A stretch of 64,000 bases of DNA from Aquila chrysaetos chrysaetos (taxonomy: Eukaryota > Chordata > Aves > Accipitriformes > Accipitridae): contig NC_044018.1 of NCBI RefSeq assembly GCF_900496995.4, positions 30,523,825 to 30,587,824 on the forward strand, given 5' to 3'. The position numbers were made by a program, and so were the translations under genes. Below the pieces are notes generated by a model. The model ran no database searches and had not been told where the DNA came from. It saw only the letters and a list, made by a program, of their open reading frames with translations. Positions 43,320-56,107 of this stretch are shown here, one piece after another. How positions within the stretch are numbered: the stretch's first letter is position 1; every line of letters begins with the position of its first letter.

Positions 43320-46300
43320 TCACAGGGCCAGCACGGGGGGGTACACGGCCCCATCTGCCAGAGACAAAGCGGGGTGAGGGGGGTGGGGGGGGGGCGGGGG
43401 GGGGGGGGGGGGGCACGGGGGGCTGTGGCGTTGCCTTACGCTTGGGGCTGCTCTGGGTGTCGGGCTCGGGCACCTTCCAGTCCATCTTGCGCCCCTTCTC
43501 GTAGAGGCCCTTGAGCACCTTGCGGAAGTCCTCCGGCTCGGCACCCTGCGGGCTCAGCTCCAGGTACTTGCGGTAGAGCTGCAGCGCCGTGCGCGCATCC
43601 TCGATGCTGTCGTGGGTCTCCCCCTGGATCTTCAGGTCTGGGGGGAAAGCCCTGGTTAGGGAGGAGGGGGGCTGGCGGGGACCTCCGCTCCTGCCCCTGC
43701 CGGATCCGAGGGTTCGGCCACTGACCCAGGAAGTACCAGGCGAGGAAGCGCAGGGAAATCATCCTCTTCCTCGGGATGTGGAACAGGTAGACGGTGTCGA
43801 TCACCTGGTCCTTGGGCACCTGGAACGCAGAGAGGGTCCTGCTGCCAGGGTGGGGGGGAGGCCGCCGAGGCCCAGTGCTGCCACCAGCCTCCCAGCCCCA
43901 CCCTGAGACCCCCACACCCGGGTTGAGGGAGGGGGGGCTCCGTGCTGTCACCATCAGGTTGATGACACGGAAGTCCTTCTGCAGCCCGTGGCCCACAAAC
44001 TTGACTCCCACATCGATGAGGAAGCGCAGCTTCAGGTAGGTGGATTTGAGAGTGGTGAGGTGCTTGGAGGAGATCTTGGCATCCAGGTCCCCCGGCTTGA
44101 TCCCTGAGTACTGGGTCAGGTAATCCACTACCTGCAGAGACCAGGGCCCATGGAGGTGGGCTGGGAGGGCTGAGGGACAGCCGTGGGGGTCTGCCCCCTC
44201 CCCAAGTCCCCTGCCAGCATCCCGGGGAGGGTGCTGCCATTATTGCGGGTGCCCCTCCGTGGAGTGGGAGGCAGAGCGGGTCCATGTCCTCCCTGCAGGG
44301 CTGGGGAGCTGCATGAGGCCAGGCAGGAGCCCCATACCTGCTCTTGGGTGGAGATATAGTCGTCAATGAAGGGGACGCCCTCGTTAGGGCCCTGGCCACG
44401 CACGCACGTGATCCTGGCCACCGACATCTGGCTGGGCTTGATGGTGGACTTGGTCCCGTCGCTGCGAAGCTCGGCCTCCTCCTGCAATGGGTGAGAGGAG
44501 AGCTCGGTGATCAACAGCTCCTGCAGTCCCCATGGGGACCAGGCGCACCCAGAGGGGCTGCCCCTGCACCCCAGCACCCCCTCCCCTGCCGCAGGGAGGC
44601 CTGACCTCATTCAGCGTGACAAATTCGGCATCCAGCCCCACCAGGTCGCCTGCCTGCGGCATCTCGTTCAACATGAGGGGGATGAAGGTGGCATGGCACT
44701 TGCGCTGCTTGCGAGCCAAGGAGGCCTCCGCCAGCAGCACGCTGGCTTCGATCGGGTTCTTGACTGCAGGAAAAGGGGAAGGGAAATCAGCTGCGAGCCA
44801 GCGCCGCTGGCCACGCAGCCACTTCCACCCCAGACACTCACTGACGAGGTTGTACTTGGCGTTGAGGTTGCGCCGGGCGTAGTACAGGATAGCCGGCACC
44901 TTCCAGCTCATGTCAAACTGCACCGCCTCACACTGCAGGGAAGGTGGGGACAGTGCAGGGGCAGCCCAGTGTGGGGCTGGGTGCTCCTGCGTGCAGCAGG
45001 AACCCCCCCTCCACAGGGTCCCCACAGCCACGGTCTTGCGTCAACACAGGGCCAGTGGCACAGCCCGAGCGCTCACCTTATCCACAGGCTCAATGAGGAA
45101 GTCGTTGAAGAGATACCACTGCTGGTGTGTGACTCCCTGGGGGGAGAGGCAGAGGCACTGCCTTAGGGGCCCCCCCCAGGCAAATGCAATGACTCCTCTA
45201 CCCAATTACCAGGGAAAGAGGGGTGTGACCATGCCATGTGGGAACTCCCGCCCTTCCTGGGACACTGTGGGGAAATCCCTGCTGGCCTGGGTGGTGACAA
45301 TGCATACATGAAGCACTCGGGCTGGACAGGCATGGTCCCTGCCCGACTCGTAACCACAACCCCATGGAGATGCAACAGATAAGAGACAGGGATGCAGCCT
45401 TGACACACTCTGGGAACTCCTGGCTTGGGCATCTCCACCATACAACAGGACTGCCCAGCCCAGCCCCCTTTCCTCGGGAAAGGAGATGACGTCCCAGCCC
45501 TTACCTGGAAGCACAAGGACAAGCTGGCAACGTGCCTGTGACCAGGAGGAACCAGCCTGAGTAAGTGTGGGAAGAGTGCTTCTTCAGCCCTTCCCTCCCC
45601 GTAAGGTGCATGAGCAGCACTTAGCTGTTTAGGGCTGCATGGCGCATTCAGCCAAACACTCAACACTTGACTAAGAGACCCAGGAACACGTCTGTGAAAC
45701 AACCCGAGCCCGGAGCTAGCCATGGGCGAGAACCCCTCGGCAAGGCAGGACTTCAGGGGAGCAGGGCTGCTCTTGGCAGCCTGTGGGTACGATGGCTGTG
45801 GGCAGGAGAGCACCCATCCCGCGGGGCTTCTCACCTCCTTCCTTTGGTGGTAGGTCTCTCCCACTTTGATGTGCCCCACCAGGCTGCCCCCTGTGCGGGA
45901 ATCCAGGATGTGGACAACAGTGGCCATTAGATCGTAGACATAGACCGACTCAGGGTCATCGGTCGGGCTCAGCTGCAGGAGGAACCAGCCCCAGGGAAAC
46001 ATCTGAGCCCCGGCTGTCAGCCAGGCAGCTCCCTGGCCTCCAACCCAAACCCCAAAGCTCGGACATGCTGTCTCACCACCAGCCCAGAGGTTTCCATGGT
46101 CACCCAAGGTGTCTCCGAGACAGCGTCGTTATCTCTCGCCCACACATGCTCAGCAGAAAGCAGTTCTGAACCAGTTCTGCTCCCACAGCCCCACGTGCAC
46201 AAAACCACGTAGCCCCAGAAGGATCTCGTCAGCCTTTACCTCATCACTCTCACTCCAGTTGCAGACATCTAGCTCCTTGCTCTTGGTCAGCCTCATCTTG

Positions 46301-49300
46301 ATGGCGTGAGGGATCCAAATGTTCTTCAGTTCCTCCACAGAAGGATACGAATGCCCCGTGTCGGGGTTCCCCAGCTCCTTCCTGCACAGAGAATCATGGA
46401 AGGCCAAGTTGGAGGGAGTCACGAGATGTTGTCCAGGCCAACTTCTCCAGGGCAGGAACCCCGTCACCCCACCCACCCACACTCGCCAGCCTATTCCTAA
46501 ACCTTCCCCAGGACAGATGGGGAAGCCAGAGCTGCATCACTTCCCCACAGCTGCCTAGAGCAGGGCCCTGGGAAAGGTGGTCAGTTAATGTCGGCCAGAA
46601 AGGGCCGATACATGGTCCTTGGTCTTTTGTCAGTCTGAAAAGGGAAGGGGAATGGGAGCTGGGGGCTCAAAAATGGGTCACACGGTGGATCACAAGGGTA
46701 TCTGAAGGAGATGCTGTGCAGAGCGCCCATACAGGGTCACAGTCTCAGAGCAGCAACGAGACTGTTCCAGTTCAGAGCCCTTGAGGAGCTTCAGACAGGT
46801 AGATTATCAAATTATCAGATGAGAAATGGCCCTGAGCTCTCCAAGGCCCAGAGAACAACCCAGAAGGCGTCACTGCTCAGAGTCGCCACCCCAGGAACGG
46901 TCACCTACCACTCTCCAAGAGAGATTTCTTTGCCTTTGGTGATCTCAAAGCCTCCTCTCTTCATCATGGCTCTCTGAAAGGCATACTGGCAACGAAACAC
47001 AGGCAAGCGTCAGCGCAGAGTGACAGGCTGGGCTTGGGAACACGTGGGTGACAGCCAGGCCAGAAGTGGGGAAAAGACAGGGACTTCTAAAGTCGGTGAG
47101 AGGGAAAAAGACAGCAAGGGAAACCCAACTGTCCGCCCGCTCTCTGCTGGGCTTGTGCTCTGGGAAGCAGGCACTGCCTTGCTGCTCCTAGGTCCTGGGG
47201 GACTGGGGAAATGAAAGAGTGACTCTACTGCAGTCCCGTCAGCTTTGTCATGGCAGGAGATCTTGTCTTTTCCAATTCCAAATGCACGGCTCACGCTACA
47301 AGCATGACCAAATACCAACATGTCCTCTGTGAACAAAGTAGGGTGATGCTCGGGTGGAGAGCAAGAGACTGTTAGAGACAGCGAGATCAGAGTGAAAACA
47401 CCTCCACAGAACTGGACACGCAGCAAACCCCATGTGCCAGGGAGAACAAGCCTGCTTCTGCCCCAAAGTGTCTCCCCCACCTCAGCCTGTGTCTTCCAGA
47501 AATCTGCCTCCTTGGAGCTGTTCACCTCACAGTTAATGACCAGGACGTCCGGCAGGCAGCGGATGTTCCGGGTCTGGACCTGCAGGGAGAGCAGGAGATG
47601 GAAGCCGGGGCAGCACCAAGAGCCCTGGAGAGGCTCAAAACCGGATTTGGCACGTGCTACCCTCTTCCCTCCTCCAACGCCTTTGCCTGCAGAGCTTCCT
47701 CCCCACGCCTGGCCAGGTTCCTGGTAGCTGGGGGTACTGCAAGAACAACTGAGGGAGGGAGCAGGTGTGCTCAGCTCCTGGAGGGGGGTTTCCCTCAGCC
47801 CCCTACCCTGAGAGGATTCAGCTGGGATTCGCATGACCTGTGAGACATATTCCAGTGCTCACACAGTCCAGGAAATACCCCAATTCATGCCGGCTTGCCA
47901 TCCAGGCCAGGAACCGAATCTCCAGCATCCGCTCAGGAGGTTCCCCACTGACTAATGGAGAAACTGCCCCCACTCAGCCAGTGGCACAGGGCGCTCACAC
48001 CCTTCTCCCACACCCCCTCGTAGCCTGTGAAGTGTGACATGCTCGCGCCCCGCTGCCGGGCTCACCGTGGGCTGGTACTTCTCACAGTTCTCACACCAGG
48101 CTTGCGTGTTCTGCTCCAAGCAAATGCTTCGCTTTAAAATTTGGGCAAACTCATAATCTTTGACTGGCTTTTCTGAAGGAAAAAAGGAGAATAATGTCAC
48201 CTTCCAACACACAAATCTTTACCAATTTAGCTCAGCCAAACCTCTGGGGTTTTCCTCACAACCACCAGCAAGAAGGTCCACCCCCAAATCTGCCTTTCTG
48301 TAGCCAAAAGCTCGGCGGGTTAGAAACCCACCACTAGACCTCGGCTGCTGGGTCTGCCACAGCCCAGGACAGACCACTGCAGAAGCTCCTCGCTGCAGAT
48401 GTCTATCACCTGGAAAAGTCATGGCTGGATAACAAACCCCACCTGGCCACCGAAATGCAGCAGTGTTAAACATGCCAGGCCCTGACCTGCCCACCTGCCC
48501 ACCCCTGCCTGTTACCAGTGCTCTCAGGGTAGGAGAGGGTGAAGAGCAGCGTGGAGGACACGCGGACCGTTTCCTTGCCACAGCGACACATGCTGCAGTT
48601 CTCCATCTCGCAGCTGAACAGCTGCCCGATAACCGAGTCCCCTGAGGACCCAAAGCTGCTGGAGAAAAAGAGCACCAGGGTTAGCAGGATCCCAGCAATC
48701 CCTGCAGAGCGGGGCTGGCTGGTACGGTGGGCTGAGCACTGGGACCCACACATCTTGGGCTGCACAAGGGCCATTCAGGGCCAGCACCCAAATTCCGGCA
48801 GCTCTTGGGGAACCAGCCATCGGGCTTCCAGAGCCGGTGCCCTCTGCACAGCCCCAACCCGCCAAGCAGCAGGGCTAGGCTTAGAAGGGACAGAAGTTCA
48901 GCACAGGGTTCAAACCCTGCTGTAGGGGTAGCTTGCAACTCCACATGTTCCCACGCAGCCCTCAGGGCAGACATGAGTGGCAAGAAAGCTCCTTCCTGAG
49001 CGATGGATGGGGCCCCTGGGAGCCAGTCCCCCTCCCTGGTTCGATTACTCCCTGTCCCGTCCCCTGGCCAGGGACTTACCTGCTGCCAGCACCCCGATAT
49101 GCCTGCGGTCCCTCCTGCTCCTGGGTTTCCTGGTGCAGCTGAGTAAGGATGAAACGGTTCCAGCTCTGAATCAGCCGCCCCAGGTTCACCTTCCCTGTGG
49201 CTTCGTCCGAGTCAGCCAGGATCAGCCCCAGCGCTGAAGCCTCTGGGATTGTGCGGAAAGCCCGCAAAAAGTTGCTTCCCTGGGGATGGGGCAAGAGCGG

Positions 49301-52300
49301 CATGTCACCGAGGTCAAGTGACAGGAGTTTCCACGCTGTCTGATGCCATCACCCAAGGACCCGGCACCACCCGGCTCCTGCTCCTCTGTGATTTCTCTGA
49401 CCCTCCCAGGCAGCCCAGCCCGCTGGCCTCACGTCATGCCTGGGCTCACCACGGACCTGGCAGGGGTCTCCTCGGGACAGGTCCAGCATGTGGAAGAGCA
49501 AGCCCAGCTCACAGCCCAGGCAGAACTCCTTCTGGCACAGGTGGTTCTGGACCAGGCAGCGGACCGGCTCCAAGAAATACAACACCTGGCAGAGACGGAG
49601 CAGTCAGGGGAGGTCCTGGGGGCCACAGTGGCCTGGGCAGGGCTGGGGCATCTCCCACCTGGATCATGCAGTTGCAGTAGGCATTGGGGATATGGGGCTC
49701 CAGGCCCGCAAACAGCGTCTTGTTGTAATGCTTGAAGTCAAAGTCTTCCAGCCCCAACTTGGAGTATTTGATCGTGACCTGAGCAGAGACACAACGTGTT
49801 AAACAGACACCTTCCCACAGCATGGGACACCGGCGCAACGCCTAGGTGCTCCCCACAGAGACGTGAGCAGGTGCTTGGACCCAGGCAGGTCCTTCGCTCC
49901 AGACAAGTCCAGCCTGGGGCCTCCCAGCCCTGTGCCCTGGAAGGCCACTACCTTTCTGTACTTCTTGGCCACCATGTAGAGGTGTGGCTCCTCTTCCCGC
50001 CCAATTGGGGACTCGGGGACTTGGCTGAAGCTGTCAAACTCGTTGTCTGTCTCTTTTAACCGATAGGGAATCTGCGAGGAGTAAGAGAAGGGAAGAACGG
50101 CTGAACCCTGAGGTGAAGAGAAGCACCACGTGCTGAAACTATCAACTCCTGGGCTTTCCTGCCTCCCCGAATGAGCAAAGGAATAAACCAGAAAGGAGTG
50201 GGGCCCTCCCTTAACCTGCACTAGGCCTCCACACCTTCCTTCTTACAAGGGACTTATCACTGTGGGGAAACTACAGTGGCGCTGCGGGCAAGGGCGAAAC
50301 ACAGCAGTGTTTTCCCAAGGGCGAGGGACGTGCCATAAACCTCCAAACCGGACAGCTCAAACCTTCCCTACCACAGAGTGAGTTAGCGATAGAACTGGGA
50401 TTCTGGCCCAAGGGGGGAGACTCCAGCCCTCCTCCCTGGCTGGCTCACCCACTGACACTGCTGTCACCTCCAAACTATACACCTGCCTCCTGCAACACCC
50501 CAAGCCAGAGAATTTAATCTCTCACCCCTGTCCCGAGCCCTGCAGAAAGCTCTGAGATCATTCAACATGCAGCAAGAGCTCCATCCCTCCCCGAACTGCA
50601 CACATCCGCTGCTGGCCGAAGTACCCCACACCCCGCACAATCCCCTTCTGAGAGCGGGTACCTGGTTGCGGAGCTTGGTCCTTGGGTTTGGGGCATAGCC
50701 AATGAACCCCACTTTCTTCATAGTGCGCAAAATTTCAGGATCTACTGGAGGGGCTCGCCTGCAAAACACACCACGACTCAGAGGCTGCTCTGTTTGACAG
50801 CGTCATTTAACCAAGGGCCTTGCTGGGTGTGCGCTCAGGGACCCAACCAGCAGGTCATGAGGGTTTCCCCCACTCAGTCCTTCCCCCAGATTCATTTTCT
50901 GTCACAACAAAACACCTGGGCTACACCAGAACATGGCAGCAGCGCTGAGCGCAGGTGTCTTTGGGACAGAGCTCAAGCAAAGGAAAAACAAGAGTTTCCA
51001 CACAGGCAGAATGCAGCCAGGATCCCACCAGGATCTCCCCACCAGGAAGACAGAGGTTTGACCATACTCTACCATCTTCAGACCTGCCAAGTCACTGCAC
51101 CTTAGCAGTTAAGCTTCACCATGGGGAGCTTATATTACGTTTCACAGGGCACTTGACAAGGAAAGGCAGCACCAGCCACGAGGTTGGGGAGCAGGGGGAC
51201 CAACAGGGCTGCTTTCCTGTTCCCAAGACCCGGGGAAGGAGAGGAACTCTGCTGGGGCCAGCTTTCCCATGCTGGTTTTCGCTGGGAGAGACTGGCAAAT
51301 TACCGGGGTGCCGGGGCAGAGTTGGCAGCGGGCCAGTCGGAGAGCAGGGTGTCGCTGGTCAGTGGCACAGGGATGAGTGAGAGTGGCACAAGGTCCTGGT
51401 TCCAGTCCAAGTGGGGCAGCGTGTCCACGATGCAGGGCAAGGCAAAGTCGGTCTCCCGGGAGTAGGCATTGAAGGTGACCTCTGGAGAGTCGGCCCAGAG
51501 GTGGACGCACCCCTCCGAGTCGCCGAAGGCCAGTGCCTGCTTGCTGGCCGAGACGTCAAAGGTCATGATCAGGGGCCCAACGGTGTTCACGTGGAAGATG
51601 TCAGCGGGGTTGGCGAGGCCGGTGGGCTCGCAGAACTGGCACTGACCTGCGCGAGAGGGAAGCGCGGAGCAATGTGGCACCAGGGAGCATGTGGGCAGCC
51701 AGCACACAGTGACCCAGCGTGCCTCTTGCTTACACGGCCATTTGAACTGGCTGGACACAGGTCGAGAGCACTCGGCCAACTCTATCCCACTGGAATCTGA
51801 CCCTGAGCCTGGGGGATGCTGGGACCATCACCCCTCTCTCGCCAGGGGAGCTGAGCCCGGCCAGGCAGGAGATGCAGCTTTGCCCACCTGTCTGGGAGAT
51901 GATGGCCAGGCGGGAGGTGTAGGTGGGGATGAAGCGGAGGAAGAAGGGGTCGATGTGGACCTGCAGCGGGGTGGTGGCCCGCATCATGCGCAGGTCATAC
52001 ACCTTCAGGAAGCGGTCGCAGGCGAGGCCGTTCATTCGGCTGGAGAAGCCACAGGTCACCAGCAGGTTCCCGTGGACATCAAAATCAGACAAGCTGCCCG
52101 AGTACGCATCGAATTCGTGCTCTACCACAAACGTGCGCAGATCGCGCAGGGAGACCTGGGAGGGCAAGATGGAGGCGCTGGATGCCACGCAGGCAGCTGC
52201 CGGCTACTCAGGAGCCCCTTGAGCTCTGGGAAAAGCTCAACACCAACTCCAGGGTACTGCAGACAGAAGCCGAGCATCAGCAGGGCTGCCAGGTAGGATG

Positions 52301-53782
52301 GGGCTGGCATTACCTTCCCTGAGGTGTGCCCGCAGAAAAAGAAGCGGTTTGATTGCCTCATGATGGTGATGCCAGGAACCTCCACGGTGTACTGGGAAGG
52401 AGGCAGAAGAGCGGGGTGAGCAGGGTTGAGTCCAAGAACAAAGCACCTCCCCACAGCAGGGAGCAGCCCCCAGCCCAGCCGTACCTTCTGAGTCTCCTGG
52501 ACTGTGTTGAGGTCTATCTCAATGACGTGGTTCTGCAGCCCACCAACAAGCAGTGTGCTGCTGTCTGTCAGCAGGAGACTGTGCATGTCCTCAGACTCAT
52601 CCATGCTGTGGGAGAGGACAGCCCTCACACTCCTGCCCAGCTCAGGGAGGCAGTGGAGAAGGGGGTGGAGGATCTGCCCTCACCCTCTCCCACATCTAGC
52701 CTTTACACAGCCAGCAGAGGGGCTGGGACCATCTCCCCCAGCACAGGGGCAGCACATGGGCCCGGCACAACCTGCCTGCTGCCAGGGGAAGGCACTCACA
52801 GGTAGTCAAAAATGATGAGGCCCCCCCGGGACATGTACTTCAGGTTGGTTTTGGTCAGAAAAAGGACACCGTTCTCCAGGCTCTGGATCTGGCGGATGTC
52901 ATCACTGCTGTTCACTTGGAAGGAGGAGTATCGCTCCAGCGTCGGGCCGAAGAAAGAGGTGGCATGGCCCTAAAACCAGCCAGGGACAGGCACATCAAGA
53001 CCTGCCCCAGCCTCACTTGGATGTGACACAGGCAAATGCTGCTTTGCCCTGTGCCAGCTCCCTGGCGGAGGCAAGCTATTGGCTGCCTTCTGGCCTCAGT
53101 CAGCCTACGGGGGGGGGGGGGGCTTCCTGCCCCCCGTGTGCCCCTAACTGCGGAAGACTGCTCAGGTTTTTCCTTTTCAGGCAGATACATGCAGACACAA
53201 GTAATGAACTGAAAGCTCCAGCAGCCCCACACATCAGGACAGTAAAGTTACTTGGGAAACACCAAGAGGCTCATGCTCCAAGACGCATCAACCACCTCTG
53301 GGCAGAAGCTCTGCACCGGTGCAGCACAACCCCAGTTTGAGCAGGACCCTCCAGCTCGGCCCCACACTGAACCGCTCTCCACCCACAGCCAGCTTGCCCC
53401 CAGCTGGTCGCAGCAGGCAGGTGTCGGGCTGCGAGAGCAGCACAGACAGCCCGGCTCGGGCAGTGACCCTCCCTGCCCCGCTCCCGGAGCAGGCACCTAC
53501 CCCGTGGTTCCCAACCCACAGCATTTCTTCATGCAGGTCGAAATGGGAGACAGAGACGGGCACCCCCACTTCAGAGACGGCAGTGTGCAGCTCGCTGTAC
53601 ATGCCCTCCATGAGGTGCACCGACTCTGGCACGGCGATACCCTCTAACGGCACCCCCTCAGGATCCAGCTCCACGTTCTGCAGCAAGCTGGGGTTGAGAT
53701 GGGGGTCCAGGACAGGGTCCAGTGCAGCGTGGAGGGGGGGAGCATACTCAGCAAGGGAGGGGTCGAGACCTTCAAAATTCAT
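43320..53782 (-). CDS. PAN2: PAN2, catalytic subunit of the PAN2-PAN3 deadenylase
   Basis: Cytoplasmic 3'-5' exonuclease that trims mRNA poly(A) tails, recruited by PAN3 and PABPC. Exons, 5' to 3': 53501-53782, 52800-52969, 52485-52605, 52314-52391, 51888-52155, 51304-51646, 50662-50758, 49952-50071, 49659-49778, 49457-49585, 49080-49279, 48516-48658, 48066-48172, 47481-47579, 46909-46985, 46240-46381, 45835-45972, 45077-45136, 44842-44932, 44606-44763, 44338-44481, 43952-44131, 43726-43819, 43440-43637, 43320-43354. The sum is 3,594 bp (1,197 aa plus stop; human 1,202), all GT-AG. Order: N-terminal WD40 propeller, UCH-like pseudo-hydrolase domain (about 480-920), C-terminal DEDD nuclease. 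Nuclease acids are present: D973 and E975 (GLDAEF), D1082 (QKDFR) and D1134 (HDSIEDA). The start [15 protein letters not shown] matches human. Confidence 0.98.
46386..46450 (-). repeat. Possible CR1 3'-end relic in PAN2 intron 16
   Basis: AGAATCATGGAAGG, GTTGGAGGGAGTC, GAGATGTTGTCCAGGCCAAC and a later AGGGCAGG follow the order of the antisense CR1 3' end of birds and other sauropsids (AGAATCATAGAAT..., TTGGAAGGGAC, AGATCATCTAGTCCAAC). It is short and diverged, and the assignment is from memory of the consensus. Confidence 0.4.
46500..46575 (+). repeat. Possible MIR-like relic in PAN2 intron
   Basis: ACAGATGGGGAAGCCAGAG, CTTCCCCACAGCTGCC resembles the MIR core (ACAGATGGGGAAACTGAGGC ... CTTGCCCAAGGTCACAC). 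Short and diverged. Confidence 0.35.
50371..50460 (+). repeat. Possible MIR-like relic in PAN2 intron 7
   Basis: CCACAGAGTGAGTTAGCGATAGAACTGGGATTCTGGCCC then ACTCCAGCCCTCCTCCC fits the end of MIR elements (CACAGCAAGTCAGTGGCAGAGCTGGGAATAGAACCC ... GACTCCCAGCCC). Only the 3' portion is visible. Confidence 0.4.
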
Positions 53783-54574
53783 GGTGAAAACCAGCGTCTC
53801 CCTTTGAAACAGAAAAGGAACTAAGTTGGTCAGTCAGAAACACCAGGGCCCTCCGATTCTTGGAATCAGCGGCAGAGGCCTGGTGACTCCGAGGGATGGA
53901 AAAGGCAGCTGGAATCTCCAGTGAGTGTAAGGTGCAGCGCTCCTGCCAGAGACACCGGCAGCACCGAGCCCACGCAGGCAGCAGGGCCTGTAAAGTCCCT
54001 TCCCCAGGACACACTCAGAGCCCCGTCATGGCCGTGAGCCACCGGGGAAAGGAGCCCGCGGCAGCCCCGTTCCCGTGCTGGGATCAGCCCCGGTGCACAG
54101 GGCAGCCTCCCCCAGGAGCCGGACCCCCACTCGGGGCTGGCTGCTGCCAGAGCTCAGGCCACCGGCCAGGCTCCCGCTGACCACCCCACCCCGAGCTGAC
54201 CCCCACCGAGTGCACGCACACACACACACCGCCTCCCCCGTGGGAGGCACCGGGCCAGCTCCGCACCCGGCTCCTTTATCTCCACAGACCGACACCGAAC
54301 CCACCGGTGGTATCGGCTGCCGCAGACCCGCAGCCGTTGGCGGCGGGGCCGGGCGGGGCAGGGCAGGGCACGGGTGGGGGGGCCTAGGCCCGGCCCGAGC
54401 CGCCGCCGCCGCCGCCGCCGCCGCTGCCGCTGCGGGGCCGCCGCTCTCAGCACCGTGCACCGAGCCCGGGGCCGCTGCCCACAACCCCCCGCGCTCCGGC
54501 CAAGCATCCCACAGTGCTCCGCGCCTCGGGGCGACGGCGGCCGTTACCCACAGCGCCCCGCGCCCGCCGTTACC
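53783..54574 (-). other. PAN2: PAN2 5' UTR end and first intron
   Basis: A splice acceptor (TTTCAAAG on minus) ends at 53802, giving 19 bp of 5' UTR before the ATG. A candidate donor of the noncoding first exon is at 54572-54573 (CTGCTCG/gtaacgg on minus). The intervening 0.77 kb has no recognised gene and includes a (CCG)8 tract. Confidence 0.55.
54400..54423 (+). repeat. (CCG)8 trinucleotide repeat
   Basis: Eight perfect CCG triplets followed by CTGCCGCTG interruptions, in the PAN2 5' region. Confidence 0.9.
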
Positions 54575-54800
54575 GAGCAGCGGCGGGCAGAGCCCCGCCA
54601 GGGCCGCAGTCCCGGGCTCGTCCCGCTGCGCCGCCACGGCCGGGCCGGGGCCGCCGCCACCGCCCCTCCCGCCGTCGCTATGGGCAACTGCGCCCCCCGC
54701 GCTCCCGCCTGGTAAACAGGCCCGCCCCCGGAGGAGGCGGACCAATAGCAGCGCGGAGCTGAGGACGCCGGCCAATCAGCGCCTGAGCGAGGCGGGACTA
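54575..54800 (-). promoter_or_regulatory. PAN2: PAN2 core promoter with two CCAAT boxes
   Basis: CpG-rich, TATA-less. CCAAT occurs at 54742-54746 and, in the stronger NF-Y form CCAATCAGC, at 54772-54780, 30 bp apart. The start site is probably in 54,600-54,720. Confidence 0.6.
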
Positions 54801-56100
54801 AGCGGCGCGGCGGGTGGTGTGCAGGACGGCGCGGCGGAGAGGACAAAAAGACTGAAATTGGCTGCGTCGGGGCGCGGTCCCCGGGGCGAGGCTGCGGCCG
54901 GGAGACCCCGGAATGGGGATGGTCGGGCAGCGCTCCGGGACCCCCTCAGGTCCCTCCATCCCCCCAACACCGCACGGACCCCCGGGCGCTGCCTGCCACC
55001 TGCGGCCCCGCGCCATCCCCCGGTCTCCCGCGGCGTCCCGCCGAGCCCACGGGCGTCCCGCAGCCTCCCCTGGCACCGCGCGGGATCCCAGCGTGTCCCA
55101 CGGGCTCCCACGGGGACCTACTGGTGTTAAGCAGCATCCCCCGCCCCCCCCCACCCTGCGGGATCCCAAAGCGTCCCCAAATGCCCCACAATGTCGCACG
55201 CTCTCCCCTGGAGTCCAACCCCCTCCATTCGTGTCCCGCGGGGTCTCCAGGGCAACGCACCGTGGCCGGGCCGTGATGCTGAGCCCCAGGAACCCGATCC
55301 CGCCCCGGGACCCCCGCCCTGGCCTCCCCATCCCAAACCCACGGGGGACACGGCGCCACGGGCGGGGAGGGGAGGGCCGGGGGGGACCGCCCCCCCTCGC
55401 CCCCCGGAGCGGGTGCGCGCCCGCGGGCCCGAGGAAGGCCGGGGGCAGCCCCGCCGAGCGGGAGCGGGAAGCGCCGGAGCCGCCCCGTCGGGGCCGCCGC
55501 GATTGCGGCGCCGCGGGCAGCACGGCCCGGCGAGGACCGGGGCTGCCGGGACCTGCGGGGGTCCCGGGGGTGGCGGGGGGCACGGCCGGGGGAATCCCCG
55601 CCGGGGCACCGCGGCCCCGAGGAGCCGCCGGCTGCCGCGCCGGGGCCGCCCCGGCTGATTTCCCGGTGCCGCCGAGGGACACCGCGGGGGGGGGGAGACG
55701 GGGGACACTGGGGGACACACCGGGGTACACACCGAGGGGACACCGAGGGGACACCGAGGGGACGACGAGGGGACACCGAGGGGACGACGACACCGCCCGG
55801 TTCCGGGGGTTCCCGCCCCGCCCGGGCCCCCCGGTGCCCTCGGCGGGGCGGCCCAGGTGCACCGGGCGGGGGGTCCCGGGGCGGGCGCGGGGGTCCCGAT
55901 CCGGCCCGTGCCGCTGCCGCCGCGGTGGCCCCGGGCGCGGAGCCGCCAGGAACTGCCCCGGGTTTTCCTGCCCGTCCCGTCCCGTCCCCGGCGGGGCGCG
56001 GGGCCGGGCGCGGCGGGGCGCAGCCCGGGGACCCCGGCCCGGTATCGGTTCTGCTTTCGAGGGAGGCGGCGATTTCGCAGTAACGGGGGGCGGGTGCCAC
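54801..56100. other. Spacer between PAN2 and IL23A
   Basis: About 1.3 kb of very GC-rich DNA. Long open frames on both strands come from base composition and match no family I recognise. The first 350 bp read as degenerate CCCGCGGGATCCC-like units. A 12-bp tandem repeat sits at 55700-55794. Confidence 0.6.
55700..55794 (+). repeat. GGGGACACCGA-type 12-bp tandem repeat
   Basis: Repeated GGGGACACCGAG units with GGGGACGACGAG variants, about seven to eight copies, in the PAN2-IL23A spacer. Confidence 0.8.
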
Positions 56101-56107
56101 CTGCCCC

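Noticed and set aside
41752-43377. 541-codon plus-strand open frame near the CNPY2 promoter
   Set aside because: Antisense to CNPY2 and PAN2 exons, composed of Pro/Arg-rich low-complexity sequence from CpG and short repeats.
52485-52605. Apparent one-base break in a PAN2 exon
   Set aside because: My base count gave 120 or 121 bp. The continuous open frame through the exon shows that 121 is right, so it was a counting slip and not a frameshift.
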